Positions 16,478-24,741 of a stretch of 45,711 nt of DNA are shown one piece after another; position 1 is the first letter of the stretch; the number at the start of each line of letters is the position of its first letter. The notes beneath the pieces were generated by a model. The model saw only the letters and a program-made list of their open reading frames with translations, searched no databases and was not told where the DNA came from. Source of the DNA: JBCCFK01 sp965262315 (lineage in GTDB: Bacteria > Actinomycetota > Acidimicrobiia > Acidimicrobiales > UBA8592); NCBI GenBank assembly GCA_965262315.1, contig CBDHFJ010000065.1, positions 1-45,711 on the forward strand, written 5' to 3'. The position numbers and the translations under genes are program-made.

Positions 16478-17173
16478 ATGCCTCACCACGCCCGGATCCC
16501 GTCCCGGCATCTTCCCAGCGTCGTCACTGGTCTCGCCGTGCTGGCGCTGGTTGCCGGAGCCTGCGCATCGAGCGGCGCCGAAGCGTCCACTTCCGTGGCC
16601 AGCCTCGGGGAGACGCCCGCAGCCGACGTGAGCGACGCCACCAGCGCCGACACCGACGACCTGGCAACGGCGGAGGACGCGGCCCTCGCCTTCAGTGCCT
16701 GCATGCGCGACGAGGGCCTCGACTTCCCCGACATCGGCGTGGACGCCAACGGGAACCCCGACATCCGGGATGCGTTCGAGAGCGCCGGCCTCAATCCCGG
16801 CAACGACGAGTTCCGGAGCGCCATGGAGACGTGCGGCGAGCTCTTGGCCGGAGCCGGCTTTGGTGGCGGCCGCGGCGCCGGGGGCGACGACACCGAACTC
16901 CAGGACGCGTTCGTGGCGTTCTCCGAGTGCCTCCGCGACGAGGGCCTCGACGTCGGCGACTTCCAGCCGGGCGGCGGTGGCGCAGGCGGTGGCGGCGAGG
17001 ACGGGCCCCAGCGCGGTCAGGGCGGCGGCTCGGGCAATCCCGGCGATCGCCTCGCCCAGGCGCTCGGCATCGACCCCGACGACCCGCAGGTGGCCGCCGC
17101 ACTCGAGGTGTGCCAGCCGATGCTGACCGACGCCCTCGGCGACCGCCCTGGCGGCGGAACCCCGCCCGACTGA
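16478..17173 (+). CDS. Secreted four-cysteine lipoprotein, paralogue of the gene at 23971
   Basis: A 231-residue exported protein. A signal peptide ends near LVAGAC (lipid Cys29; the lipobox is imperfect). The mature part has a Cys-Met-Arg motif, FSACMRDEGLDFPD (Cys75), and a second, FSECLRDEGLDVGDF (Cys151), plus Cys119 and Cys212, with a Gly-rich linker at 163-187. The protein at 23971 has the same motif order and four cysteines at similar spacing. CMR-type proteins of this form often sit beside actinobacterial exporter operons, and their function is unknown. The start has AGGAG upstream inside a hairpin. The beta-lactamase-like gene follows after 16 bp. Confidence 0.78.
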   Translation: MPHHARIPSRHLPSVVTGLAVLALVAGACASSGAEASTSVASLGETPAADVSDATSADTDDLATAEDAALAFSACMRDEGLDFPDIGVDANGNPDIRDAFESAGLNPGNDEFRSAMETCGELLAGAGFGGGRGAGGDDTELQDAFVAFSECLRDEGLDVGDFQPGGGGAGGGGEDGPQRGQGGGSGNPGDRLAQALGIDPDDPQVAAALEVCQPMLTDALGDRPGGGTPPD

Positions 17174-17189
17174 GACCCGACCCGATCCG

Positions 17190-18290
17190 ATGGCGGCAGG
17201 AGATCACGCTGCGAGGACGGTTCGGCGGCGCCGGCGACCCTTGGTCGCCGGCGCTGCCCTTGCCGCTGCGACCGCCCTCACCCTGCCCGCGATCGGCACG
17301 TCCGAACCCTCGGAGTTCGTGCGAGCCTGGTCGGCCGACGCCTGGATCGTGGGCACGGTGTTGTCAGCGCCGAGGGTGACCGCGCCGGCCCCGACGGCGA
17401 CGACCCCGGTGCCGACGCCCACCCCCAGCCCCATCGCCGGTCAGCCGAGCAGCGCGTTCGCGCCGGATCGCTTGCCCGAGGCGGCCGACGTCGTCTCGGC
17501 GAGCATCCCCGGCCTCGCGCTCGACGATCTGCTGGAGGACCTGGCCGCTGCGGCCGACACCGCCAGCCCCGGGGTCGACGCGGCCATCAGCGTGGTGGTC
17601 GACGGCCAGCAGCACGGCGTCTGGGTCGGAGCCGATCCGGTCGTGCACTCGGCCAGCACCGCGAAGATGTACTGGGTGGTCGCAGCCGTGGCTGCGGTCG
17701 GCCTCGATCCGGTCGCCCCGTCTGCGCCGGCGATCTTCGCCTGGTCGGACAACAGCGCCGCTGGGCGGGTGATCGACCTCGTCGGCATCGACGAGATCAA
17801 CGCCTGGACCCGCTCGCTCGGTCTCGACGACACCTACCTGTCGGCCTGGGCCTACGACCGCGGGCGGTTCGCCTCGGACCGGGCAGAGCTCGGCACGGCC
17901 AACACCACCTCCGCGTCGGACGCGGCGCAGTTCCTCGACCTGCTCGTCGGTGGCGAGCTGCTCTCCCCCGCCGAGACGGAGCAGGTCCTCGAGTGGATGC
18001 GCCTCGCCCCCGAGGCGGATGCGGATCCGACGGTGTACGGCAGCGTGCTCGTGACGGACCTCGACCCGAGCGTGGCGAGCCAGGTCGCACACAAGGCCGG
18101 CTGGCTGCCACCGGGCTGTTGCACGTCGGTCGACAACGTCCTCCTGAGCGCCGGCGTCATCCCCCTCCCGGACGGCTCCTCGTACACCATCGCCGTCACC
18201 ACCACCGACGGCTCCTCCTACACCGGCCAGGCCGCCTGGATCGCCTCCACCGTCGCCGCCATCGACGCGCTGTTGCGCCACGGCACCTGA
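17190..18290 (+). CDS. Exported serine hydrolase of the class A beta-lactamase fold
   Basis: A 366-residue protein with an Arg-rich N-terminus and a hydrophobic segment (about 17-36), then a Pro/Thr-rich linker (about 60-85) and a penicillin-recognising domain. The motifs are S156-T-A-K159 (SxxK), S186-D-N (SDN) and K302-A-G (in place of KTG). The set supports a beta-lactamase or related transpeptidase-fold enzyme, but the weak KTG box and unclear Glu166 equivalent make antibiotic hydrolysis uncertain; a cell-wall role is equally possible. It lies 16 bp after the lipoprotein gene, in a likely operon under the phased elements at 16385. Confidence 0.83.
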   Translation: MAAGDHAARTVRRRRRPLVAGAALAAATALTLPAIGTSEPSEFVRAWSADAWIVGTVLSAPRVTAPAPTATTPVPTPTPSPIAGQPSSAFAPDRLPEAADVVSASIPGLALDDLLEDLAAAADTASPGVDAAISVVVDGQQHGVWVGADPVVHSASTAKMYWVVAAVAAVGLDPVAPSAPAIFAWSDNSAAGRVIDLVGIDEINAWTRSLGLDDTYLSAWAYDRGRFASDRAELGTANTTSASDAAQFLDLLVGGELLSPAETEQVLEWMRLAPEADADPTVYGSVLVTDLDPSVASQVAHKAGWLPPGCCTSVDNVLLSAGVIPLPDGSSYTIAVTTTDGSSYTGQAAWIASTVAAIDALLRHGT

Positions 18291-18319
18291 GGCCGGCACC
18301 ACCGGCGCAGTGGTCCTCG

Positions 18320-18337
18320 GGCTGCCCTTGGGCAGCC
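18320..18337 (+). terminator. Hairpin after the beta-lactamase-like gene
   Basis: GGCTGCCC (18320-18327) and GGGCAGCC (18330-18337) are perfect inverted repeats; a 6-bp stem with a 6-nt loop is the realistic fold. No T tract follows. It lies just upstream of the -10 box at 18345. Confidence 0.45.
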
Positions 18338-18344
18338 TCGGTAG

Positions 18345-18350
18345 TAGCGT
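18345..18350 (+). promoter_or_regulatory. -10 box of a leaderless promoter for the 18358 small ORF
   Basis: TAGCGT ends 7 nt before the ATG at 18358, as in the other leaderless genes here. It would drive both the 13-codon ORF and the broken lipoprotein gene behind it. Confidence 0.45.
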
Positions 18351-18357
18351 CGGCCAG

Positions 18358-18399
18358 ATGCAGGGCGACGCACCGACCGGCGAGCAGTGGTGCGTGTGA
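18358..18399 (+). CDS. 13-aa upstream ORF or frameshifted first codons of the lipoprotein gene
   Basis: ATG 18358 follows a leaderless -10 box and opens a 13-residue frame (MQGDAPTGEQWCV). It stops with a TGA at 18397-18399 that overlaps GTG start candidates (18387, 18390, 18396) of the lipoprotein frame. It may be a leader peptide coupled to that gene, or the true start of the lipoprotein, separated by yet another frame change. Confidence 0.35.
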   Translation: MQGDAPTGEQWCV

Positions 18400-18886
18400 C
18401 GTTCGGCCGGCGAGCAGCGCGCGTGGGCGCCGTGCTGGCGGTGGTGGCCGTCGTCGGCGGGTGTACCGGGAACGATGGCGCCGACGACGCCTTCGTGGCC
18501 CACTGCATCGGCGGCACACCAGGCAGCGAGCCCGCGCCCAGCGTGGTGTGCCAGGTGTCCCGCGACGGGAGCCGGAACTCCGTCAGCGACATCGAGCTCG
18601 GCGGCGGGGATTCGCCTTCGTCGTCGACCCTCGGAGCGGCCGATTGGCAGGTCAGCTGGCGACCGGAGAGCTCGCGGTGGTGTGGGGAGGTGACCTCACC
18701 ACGCTGATTGCCGACACCCGAGACCGAGCGTTCGCGTTCGATACGACGGGGACGTTGCTGTTCGTCGACACGTCAGGCTCCATTCGAACCGCGGACGGCG
18801 CCGAGATCGTCGACCTCGAGGTCGCAGGATCGGTGGACACGCAGTCCGGGTTCGAGATCGCCGGGGGAGCTGCGACCCTCACGATC

Positions 18887-18894
18887 GTTCGTTC
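18887..18894 (+). repeat. 4-bp tandem duplication (GTTC x2) that shifts the frame
   Basis: GTTC at 18887-18890 is repeated at 18891-18894. Removing one copy restores the frame into VPDGFAVVVADL. Confidence 0.6.
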
Positions 18895-18950
18895 CGGACG
18901 GTTTCGCCGTCGTCGTCGCCGACCTGGCTTCGGGGTCGATCGTCCAGAGG

Positions 18951-18976
18951 CAGGACAGCATCGCAGGACTACATCG
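18951..18976 (+). repeat. 13-bp imperfect tandem duplication that shifts the frame
   Basis: CAGGACAGCATCG (18951-18963) is followed by CAGGACTACATCG (18964-18976), which differ at two positions. Removing the first copy joins SIVQR to QDYIGQARFSPDG. Confidence 0.6.
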
Positions 18977-19407
18977 GCCAGGCGCGGTTCTCCCCCGATG
19001 GCACGCAGCTCGCGTTCGTGGGAGCGGACTACGAGTCCATCGAGGTGACCGACACCTCCGGGGCGGCGATCGCCACGGTCACGGTGTCAGACCCGTCCCT
19101 GAGCGGGAAGCTGGCCGCACCTCGCTGGCTCGAGGCACCACGGTCGTGTTCCAGGACGCGGCGCCGGCACTCCTGGTCGCCGACGTGACAACGGGCGACA
19201 CGGAGACCGTCGCCAGATACGACCTGCGTGACGACCGGTTTCCCGTCCTTCACGTCCCACGGGCCCGTCCGGCCAACTGAACCGAGCAGAGGCATGGCAG
19301 GCAACCCGGCGCGGCCACCTGAGCCGTCGTCCTCGAACCTGCCCCAGCCCTGTGTGCCAACGGCCTGGCGACACAACCCGCTCCAGAAGCCAGGGGGCGG
19401 GCGGTGG

Positions 19408-20526
19408 TCATGGGGAGACGATGGTCATCCCGGCGTCGAGATCGGGGCTCGTGACCTCGGCGTACTGGCCGTCGATGATGCCGACCTCCACGGGCACGTA
19501 GGTGGTCGTGCCGTCGGCGGCGACGACCTCGACGGCGTGGCCGATGCCCTCGACGCGGAAGATCGCCGAGGCCAGGACGCTGGCCACGCCGTCTGCGGTG
19601 TCCGTGGCCCACAGCACATCCACTGTGCTTCCGGGCTGGCCCGTGATGGCACCCGACGTCGCCGTGGCGCTCACCAGCACCGCGCCCCCGTCGGCGGGTT
19701 CGACGGTGTCGACCACGGCAGCGACTTCGGAGCGGTCGGCGAGGCGGACGGTCACCTGATCGCCGGCCGAGATCGTGGCCACCTCCTCGGCGGGCACGGT
19801 GAACTCGACCACCCGGTCGACCGAGGTGGTCTGCACCACCTCGCTGCGGTCGGTGACGGTGGTCCGGACGTCGGCGCTGATGCCGGCGACCCGAACCTCC
19901 GAGGGCACGACGGTCACCGCACCGAGCTCGACCTCGCCGGTGACCTCGACGCCGAGATCCTCCTGCCAGGCCTCGACCACAGCCGCCGTGGCGTCGGTGA
20001 AGGTCTCGTCCACGGTCATGGTCTCGTCGGGGTCGTAGCCGAGCGCCACCAGGTTCTCCTCGAGGATCTGCACATCGGTGCCGTCGTCGACACCGACCTC
20101 CAGCGTCCGGTTGAGCGGTTCGTCACCGATGAACAGCACCACCGGCTCGTCGTTGACCCGGTAGAGCTCGTCCCCGGCTCCGAGGGTCGCCTCCAGCTCC
20201 GGCACTGCGGTCACGACCCCGGTCTGGCCGAGACCCGCGCGATGCACGATCGTCACGGGGTCGGCGTAGGCCACCGTCCCCTCGACCTCGACATCGAGCG
20301 CCAGGTCGCGGACCTCGACGCTCTCGGTCCCGCGCACGGCGGCCTCCGTGGCGACCTCGTCGGCCTCGAACGCGTCAGGCAGGAACAGGACGCCGGCGGC
20401 GACCAGGCCACCGACGACACCGACACCGATGAGGCGCTTGGCCAGCAGTCGCCGGTCGATGCGCTTCGTCGGGGTCTGCACCCCAGCTTCGGCGGCACCC
20501 GGGAGGTTCATCGTTCCGATGCTCAT
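19408..20526 (-). CDS. Efflux adaptor with a peptidoglycan-binding-like segment (second adaptor)
   Basis: A 372-residue membrane-anchored protein: cytoplasmic head, one TM segment (about 31-50), then a long periplasm-side part. A barrel/lipoyl-like start (VEVRDLALDVEVEGTVAYAD) is interrupted by a PG_binding_1-like segment (about 148-205: DVQILEENLVALGYD and VVEAWQEDLGVEVTGEVELG). The C-terminal membrane-proximal beta domains follow. This layout is that of adaptors paired with MacB-like exporters in Gram-positive bacteria. ATG 20526 with GGAG is preferred over TTG 20538. It is the last gene of the locus, 12 bp after the permease gene. Confidence 0.83.
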   Translation of the reverse strand: MSIGTMNLPGAAEAGVQTPTKRIDRRLLAKRLIGVGVVGGLVAAGVLFLPDAFEADEVATEAAVRGTESVEVRDLALDVEVEGTVAYADPVTIVHRAGLGQTGVVTAVPELEATLGAGDELYRVNDEPVVLFIGDEPLNRTLEVGVDDGTDVQILEENLVALGYDPDETMTVDETFTDATAAVVEAWQEDLGVEVTGEVELGAVTVVPSEVRVAGISADVRTTVTDRSEVVQTTSVDRVVEFTVPAEEVATISAGDQVTVRLADRSEVAAVVDTVEPADGGAVLVSATATSGAITGQPGSTVDVLWATDTADGVASVLASAIFRVEGIGHAVEVVAADGTTTYVPVEVGIIDGQYAEVTSPDLDAGMTIVSP

Positions 20527-20538
20527 CTCGATCTCCAA

Positions 20539-21777
20539 TCAGGCCCGGAGGGCCTCGGTCGGGGCGAGCCGGGCCGCTCGCATGGCGGGATACAGACCGG
20601 CGACCGCGCCGATCAGGAGCGCGGCCCCGAACCCGCCGGCGGCTGCAGCGACGGGGAGGACCACGGCCCAGCCCTGGATGTTGGCGTAGGTGGCGGTGAC
20701 CGCTGCGCCGATGGCGACGCCGGCCAGCCCGCCCAGGACCGAGAGCACCAGCGACTCGGTGAGGAACTGCCGGCGGATGTGGGCCGGGGTGGCGCCCAGC
20801 GCCCGCCGGAGACCGATCTCGTTGCGGCGCTCGATCACCGCGATCACCATCACGTTGGCGATGCCGATGCCGCCAACCAGCAGGGCCACGGCACCGAGGC
20901 CGAGGAACAGCGAGGTGAACGCCGAGTCGGCGGCGGCCTGGGCCTCCAGCACGTCGGAGGGTCGTGACACCGACACCTCTTCCGGACTCTCGGGATCGAC
21001 GGTTGCGGGCAGGACGGCCCGCACGTCGTCGATCTGGTCGGGGTCGGTCCTGATGTAGATCGCCTCGGGGTTGGGCTCGGCCTCGAGGATCTCGACGGCG
21101 GCCTCCTCGCCGATGATCACGGCGCGGTCCAGATCTGCGGCCAGCGGGAACGAGTCCAGGATGCCGATGACGGTGAACCATTCGTCGCCGATCCACACCT
21201 GCACCCCGGCGCCCGCGTCCTCGATGCCGAGACGCTCAGCGGACACCGAGCCCAGCACGGCGTTCGGATAGGCCCCAGTGGCCTCGTCCAGCCAGACGCC
21301 GTCGGCGACCGAGCCGTTCAGCGTCTCCAGCAGATCCTCGTCCGCGCCCACGACACTCAAGCCGCCGGTCTGACTGGCGTCCATGACATCGTTGCGGAGC
21401 ACTGCGTCCTCGACGGGGACGACGGCCGAGGCCTCCTCGACCGGCCCGATCCGGGCGGCGGCCTCGGCGGACCCCTCGGGAAGGGCGCCGTCGCCGGCGC
21501 CGAACCCCTCACCGGGCGTGACGGTGAGCAGGTTCGTCCCCAACGCCTCGATCTCGGCGTTGAGATCGGCCCGGCTCGACTCGGACAGACCGAGCACCGC
21601 CACCATGGCAGCGATACCGATGCTGATGCCGAGCGCCGACAGCGCGGCCCGCAGCTTGCGGGTCCGCAGGCCGCTGCTGCCGACGGCGAGCACATCGCTC
21701 GCACGGAGCCGGGACAACGGGGCGGGACCGGCCGCCTCCGTCTCGGCATGGTGGGGGGATCGGCTGCGACGGATCAC
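20539..21777 (-). CDS. MacB/FtsX-type ABC exporter permease
   Basis: A 412-residue permease with the MacB layout: a short cytoplasmic N-terminus, TM1 (about 43-65), a large extracytoplasmic domain (about 66-285, MacB_PCD type with VSVSRPSDVLEAQ near its end) and three C-terminal TM segments. The FtsX motif NVMVIAVIERRNEIGLRRAL, the coupling helix to the ATPase, precedes the third. Such permeases use a mechanotransmission cycle to move substrates from the outer face of the membrane. The GTG start at 21777 overlaps the ATPase stop by 4 bp (GTGA), so the two subunits are coupled. Confidence 0.9.
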   Translation of the reverse strand: MIRRSRSPHHAETEAAGPAPLSRLRASDVLAVGSSGLRTRKLRAALSALGISIGIAAMVAVLGLSESSRADLNAEIEALGTNLLTVTPGEGFGAGDGALPEGSAEAAARIGPVEEASAVVPVEDAVLRNDVMDASQTGGLSVVGADEDLLETLNGSVADGVWLDEATGAYPNAVLGSVSAERLGIEDAGAGVQVWIGDEWFTVIGILDSFPLAADLDRAVIIGEEAAVEILEAEPNPEAIYIRTDPDQIDDVRAVLPATVDPESPEEVSVSRPSDVLEAQAAADSAFTSLFLGLGAVALLVGGIGIANVMVIAVIERRNEIGLRRALGATPAHIRRQFLTESLVLSVLGGLAGVAIGAAVTATYANIQGWAVVLPVAAAAGGFGAALLIGAVAGLYPAMRAARLAPTEALRA

Positions 21778-22544
21778 GACACGCTCCTTTCGTCGAGCTC
21801 CGCCACCGAGGAGTCGGACTCGATGAGGCCGTCTCGCAACAGGACCTGTCTCGGGAGGTCGGCGGCCAGCTCACGATCGTGGGTGATGACCAGGATCGTG
21901 GCACCGCCGTCGTGGAGCTCTCGGAGCAGGTCGACGATGCTCGCGCTCGAACGCGAGTCCAAGTTGCCGGTGGGCTCGTCAGCCAGGATGATCGCCGGCT
22001 GGTTCACGACCGCTCGGGCGATGGCGACGCGCTGGCGCTCGCCGCCCGACAGCTCGTTGGGGCTGTGGTGGAGGCGGTGGGAGAGGCCGACCCGGAAGAG
22101 TGCCTCGGCCGCCATCACCATGCGCTCGTCGGCGGCAACCCCGCTGTAGAGCAAGCCGGTGGCCACGTTGTCCAACACGGTCATGCCGGGGAGGAGGAAG
22201 AACTGCTGGAAGACGAAGCCGATCGAGTGGGAGCGCACCCCGGACAGGCGACGCTCGGACAGCGCCGAGGTGGGCTGGCCCGCGATACGGACCTCGCCCT
22301 CCGTCGGGCGCTCGAGCGTCCCGATCACGTGCAGGAGCGTCGACTTGCCCGAACCCGACGGGCCGACGATCGCAGCCAGCTCGCCCTGATCGATGCGGAG
22401 GTTGACGCCTCGCAGCGCACGCACCGGCGGGTTGCCGGGGTACTCCTTGGTGACGCCCGCCAGCTCGAGCGCTGCCGCGGATGCGACCGCCGACAGCGAC
22501 GTCCGCAGGCCCGCCTCGGTGGCGTTGGTCAGCTCGGCGCTCAT
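21774..22544 (-). CDS. ABC exporter ATP-binding subunit, MacB/LolD class
   Basis: A 256-residue ABC ATPase. Walker A is GPSGSGKS (61-68), the Q-loop is FQQFF (Gln113), the signature is LSGGERQ (165-171), Walker B is IILADEP (185-191) and the switch His is in THD (221-223). The sequence LEDxNS-like ANYPGNPPVRALRGVNL type start and FxxFFLLPGMTVLDNVATGLLYSG are typical of the LolD/MacB group. The ATG overlaps the adaptor stop by 4 bp (ATGA) and its own stop overlaps the permease start, so the adaptor-ATPase-permease set is tightly coupled. Confidence 0.93.
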   Translation of the reverse strand: MSAELTNATEAGLRTSLSAVASAAALELAGVTKEYPGNPPVRALRGVNLRIDQGELAAIVGPSGSGKSTLLHVIGTLERPTEGEVRIAGQPTSALSERRLSGVRSHSIGFVFQQFFLLPGMTVLDNVATGLLYSGVAADERMVMAAEALFRVGLSHRLHHSPNELSGGERQRVAIARAVVNQPAIILADEPTGNLDSRSSASIVDLLRELHDGGATILVITHDRELAADLPRQVLLRDGLIESDSSVAELDERSVS

Positions 22545-23944
22545 GTCGGCACCACCACGTTCTGACCGGGGCTCACTGCACCGTTCGTGACTTCGACCAT
22601 CCCGTCCTGGAACGACCCCAGTTCGACGCCGACGAGCGTGGACCCACCGGCGTCATCGGCGATCTCGACGGCGTAGCCGCCCTCGGCCAGCGCCACCAGC
22701 GACCGAACCGGAACAACGGTGGCGTCGTCGATGCGTTCGTCGGTGACCCGAACGGTCACGGGCCCTTCGAGCAGGTCGTCCTCGTCGGCGGCCACCGTGA
22801 AGGTGACCTGAACCACCGGGTCGGAGGCCTGACCCTGAGCATTGACCGTGGAGGTCGCACTGGCGGCGACCTCTTCGACCGTGCCGGCCACGACGGTCTC
22901 GTCGGCCAGCTCGATCTCCACGTCCATGCCGGGCGAGAAGTCGGCCGCGGCGTCGGCGTCGACGTCGACGGTCACCCGCTGCGCCGTCACCTCGCCGCTC
23001 AGCACAGGTCGTCCGGTCTCGACTTCGGTGTCGGAGGCGACGTGGTGGGCGGACACGGTCATGCCGACCAGGTCCGAGGTCGGGGAGGCGACCACCTCGT
23101 CACCGTCGAGGCGATAGAGCACCGTGTCGGCCTCGATCAGGGTGCCGATCGGCGCCAGGTCGTCCACGACGCCGGCGTCGATGGTGAACACCGAGTCGGA
23201 CGACGCGAGCAGCGCCAGCTCGACCACCGCCGACCCGGCACGGACCGAGGAACCGTCGGCCACCGTCGACTGGACGGTCACCGGGCCGTCGACGAAGAGC
23301 ACGGTCCCGAGGGGGAGCTCGCCGGTCTCCTCCATGTCGAGGGTCTCCTGGAGGAGCTCGACCGCCTCGGTCGTGTACGAGGTCCAGTCGCCGTCGACGG
23401 TGATCGTCAGGTCGGTGAAGAAGTCGTAGCCGAGGATCGTCAGGTTCTCCTCGGCCTGGAGGACGTCGTTGCCGACGTCGGTGTTGGTGTCCATGTCCTG
23501 CCAGGCGGGCAGGTCGCCGTACCAGAGCAGGATGGGTTCACCGTCGATCTCGGCGATGACCTCACCCCGCCGGAGTGTGGTCCCCGCAGGCGCCACCCAG
23601 GTCACCGTGCCGTCAGCGGGAGCGGCGACCGAGATCGGATCGCCGAAGCCGAGTGTCCCGCTGTACTCGGTCCACGAGACCAGGTCCATCGTGCCCGCGG
23701 CGACGGTCGAGAGCTCGACCACCTCGAGGGCTGCGCCCGTGTCGGCGTCGTCGGATCCGGTGAGCGCGGGGACGGCGATCACCAGCCCGGCGCCGACGAC
23801 GGCGCCCACCAGTGCGATCGGCCAGCGGCGGCTCCGACGGCCCGCCGCCAGGGCTTGGATCAGCTCGGCGGCTTCTCGGTTCTCCCGACCGTCGTTGGTC
23901 GGCACATCGGTGGGCCGTGCCTGGGGTTCTTCGGTGAGGGTCAT
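22541..23944 (-). CDS. Efflux adaptor with a peptidoglycan-binding-like segment (first adaptor)
   Basis: A 467-residue protein with one TM segment (about 41-61) and an extracytoplasmic adaptor region. A lipoyl-like piece (VAAPADGTVTWVAPAGTTLRR, about 106-126) is followed by a PG_binding_1-like segment (about 155-218, with DVLQAEENLTILGYD and VELLQETLDMEETGELPLG). Beta-barrel and membrane-proximal domains make up the rest. It is a second, longer adaptor for the same exporter, related to but clearly different from the one at 19408. It starts at ATG 23944, 26 bp after the four-cysteine lipoprotein gene, and its stop overlaps the ATPase start. Confidence 0.83.
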   Translation of the reverse strand: MTLTEEPQARPTDVPTNDGRENREAAELIQALAAGRRSRRWPIALVGAVVGAGLVIAVPALTGSDDADTGAALEVVELSTVAAGTMDLVSWTEYSGTLGFGDPISVAAPADGTVTWVAPAGTTLRRGEVIAEIDGEPILLWYGDLPAWQDMDTNTDVGNDVLQAEENLTILGYDFFTDLTITVDGDWTSYTTEAVELLQETLDMEETGELPLGTVLFVDGPVTVQSTVADGSSVRAGSAVVELALLASSDSVFTIDAGVVDDLAPIGTLIEADTVLYRLDGDEVVASPTSDLVGMTVSAHHVASDTEVETGRPVLSGEVTAQRVTVDVDADAAADFSPGMDVEIELADETVVAGTVEEVAASATSTVNAQGQASDPVVQVTFTVAADEDDLLEGPVTVRVTDERIDDATVVPVRSLVALAEGGYAVEIADDAGGSTLVGVELGSFQDGMVEVTNGAVSPGQNVVVPT

Positions 23945-23970
23945 CGTTCTCGCTCCGTTCGTCTCGTCGC

Positions 23971-24678
23971 TCAGGCCGAGCCGGGCTGGCCGAGCCCGTC
24001 CAGCAGCGGCTCGCAGACGTTGATGGCTTCGTCGACCACGGGGTCGTCGGTGTCCAGCCCGAGCACAGCGCCGAGTACGGCGTTGCGACCGGCGCTGGGG
24101 TCCACCTCGCCGCTCTGCACGCCGGCGATGGTGCGTTCGAAGTCGAAGTCGCCGACGTCGATCCCCTCACCGCGGAGGCAGTCGGTGAAGGCGAGCATCG
24201 TGTCCTCGATCTCGGTCTGGTCAGCGCCGGGGCCGCCGCCGACGTTCACACCGTCGAGCTCGCCCGAGCACGCCTCGGCAGCTGCGGTGAAGTCATCCGT
24301 CCCGATCTCCACGTCGGAGCCGAGAACGTCGAAGGCCGGGTTGCCGTCGGCGTCGGTGGTCGGGTCGGGGAACTCGCCGACGCCGTTGTCGCGCATGCAC
24401 TGTGCGAAGACCAGCATCGCCTCCTCGTCGGTCCGCTCCTCGGCCACTTCGTCGACCTCGGCGACCGGCTCGGCCGCGCCGTCCACCGTTGTCTCGTCGT
24501 CACCGATCGCCAGCTCGGGGTCGGCCACGACCTCTGCGGTGGCGGTGTCCAGCGAAGCGACCCCGGCGTCGGCCTCGTCGTCGGATCCTCCGCAGGCGGC
24601 GGCGATCAGGGCAACGGCGAGCAGCAGCGGCGGCAAGAGCGCACGCGTGGTGGGGGGCGGGGTGGTGTCGGTGGTCAT
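23971..24678 (-). CDS. Four-cysteine lipoprotein of the exporter locus
   Basis: A 235-residue exported protein. The signal peptide ends near LIAAAC (Cys29). The mature part carries FAQCMRDNGVGEFPD (Cys94) and FTDCLRGEGIDVGDF (Cys167), plus Cys137 and Cys222, in the same order and similar spacing as the protein at 16478. Shared VASL and LGLDTDDP/LGIDPDDP stretches confirm paralogy. Four conserved cysteines suggest two disulfides. The ATG at 24678 is used; the upstream frame to 24729 is unlikely to be part of it. It has its own promoter region with phased CTGA elements and is followed by the adaptor gene, so it probably heads the exporter transcript. Confidence 0.78.
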   Translation of the reverse strand: MTTDTTPPPTTRALLPPLLLAVALIAAACGGSDDEADAGVASLDTATAEVVADPELAIGDDETTVDGAAEPVAEVDEVAEERTDEEAMLVFAQCMRDNGVGEFPDPTTDADGNPAFDVLGSDVEIGTDDFTAAAEACSGELDGVNVGGGPGADQTEIEDTMLAFTDCLRGEGIDVGDFDFERTIAGVQSGEVDPSAGRNAVLGAVLGLDTDDPVVDEAINVCEPLLDGLGQPGSA

Positions 24679-24741
24679 CGGTGGCCCTTTCGCCGGTGAT
24701 GGGGAATACCGACGAGCGTGCGGGGCCACCGTGAGATCGCC

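Larger units (their letters stand above)
18387..19280 (+). pseudogene. Frameshifted lipoprotein gene (beta-propeller-like)
   Basis: The first part encodes a signal peptide with lipobox VVGGC. The rest reads as propeller-like strands such as FAFVVDPRSGRLAG, ARFSPDGTQLAFVGADY and LLVADVTTGDTETVARYD, but in several frames. Relative to the first frame the changes are -1 near 18605 (GGGG run), +4 at 18887-18894 (GTTC duplicated), +13 at 18951-18976 (tandem near-duplicate) and -1 near 19130 (GG). Together they sum to +15, so the last part returns to the original frame and ends at a TGA at 19278-19280. Correcting them would give about 290 residues. As written it cannot yield the full protein. Confidence 0.75.

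Noticed and set aside
17190..18290. Antibiotic-resistance beta-lactamase
   Set aside because: SxxK and SDN are present, but the KTG box reads KAG and no clear Glu166 equivalent was seen, so resistance is not claimed.
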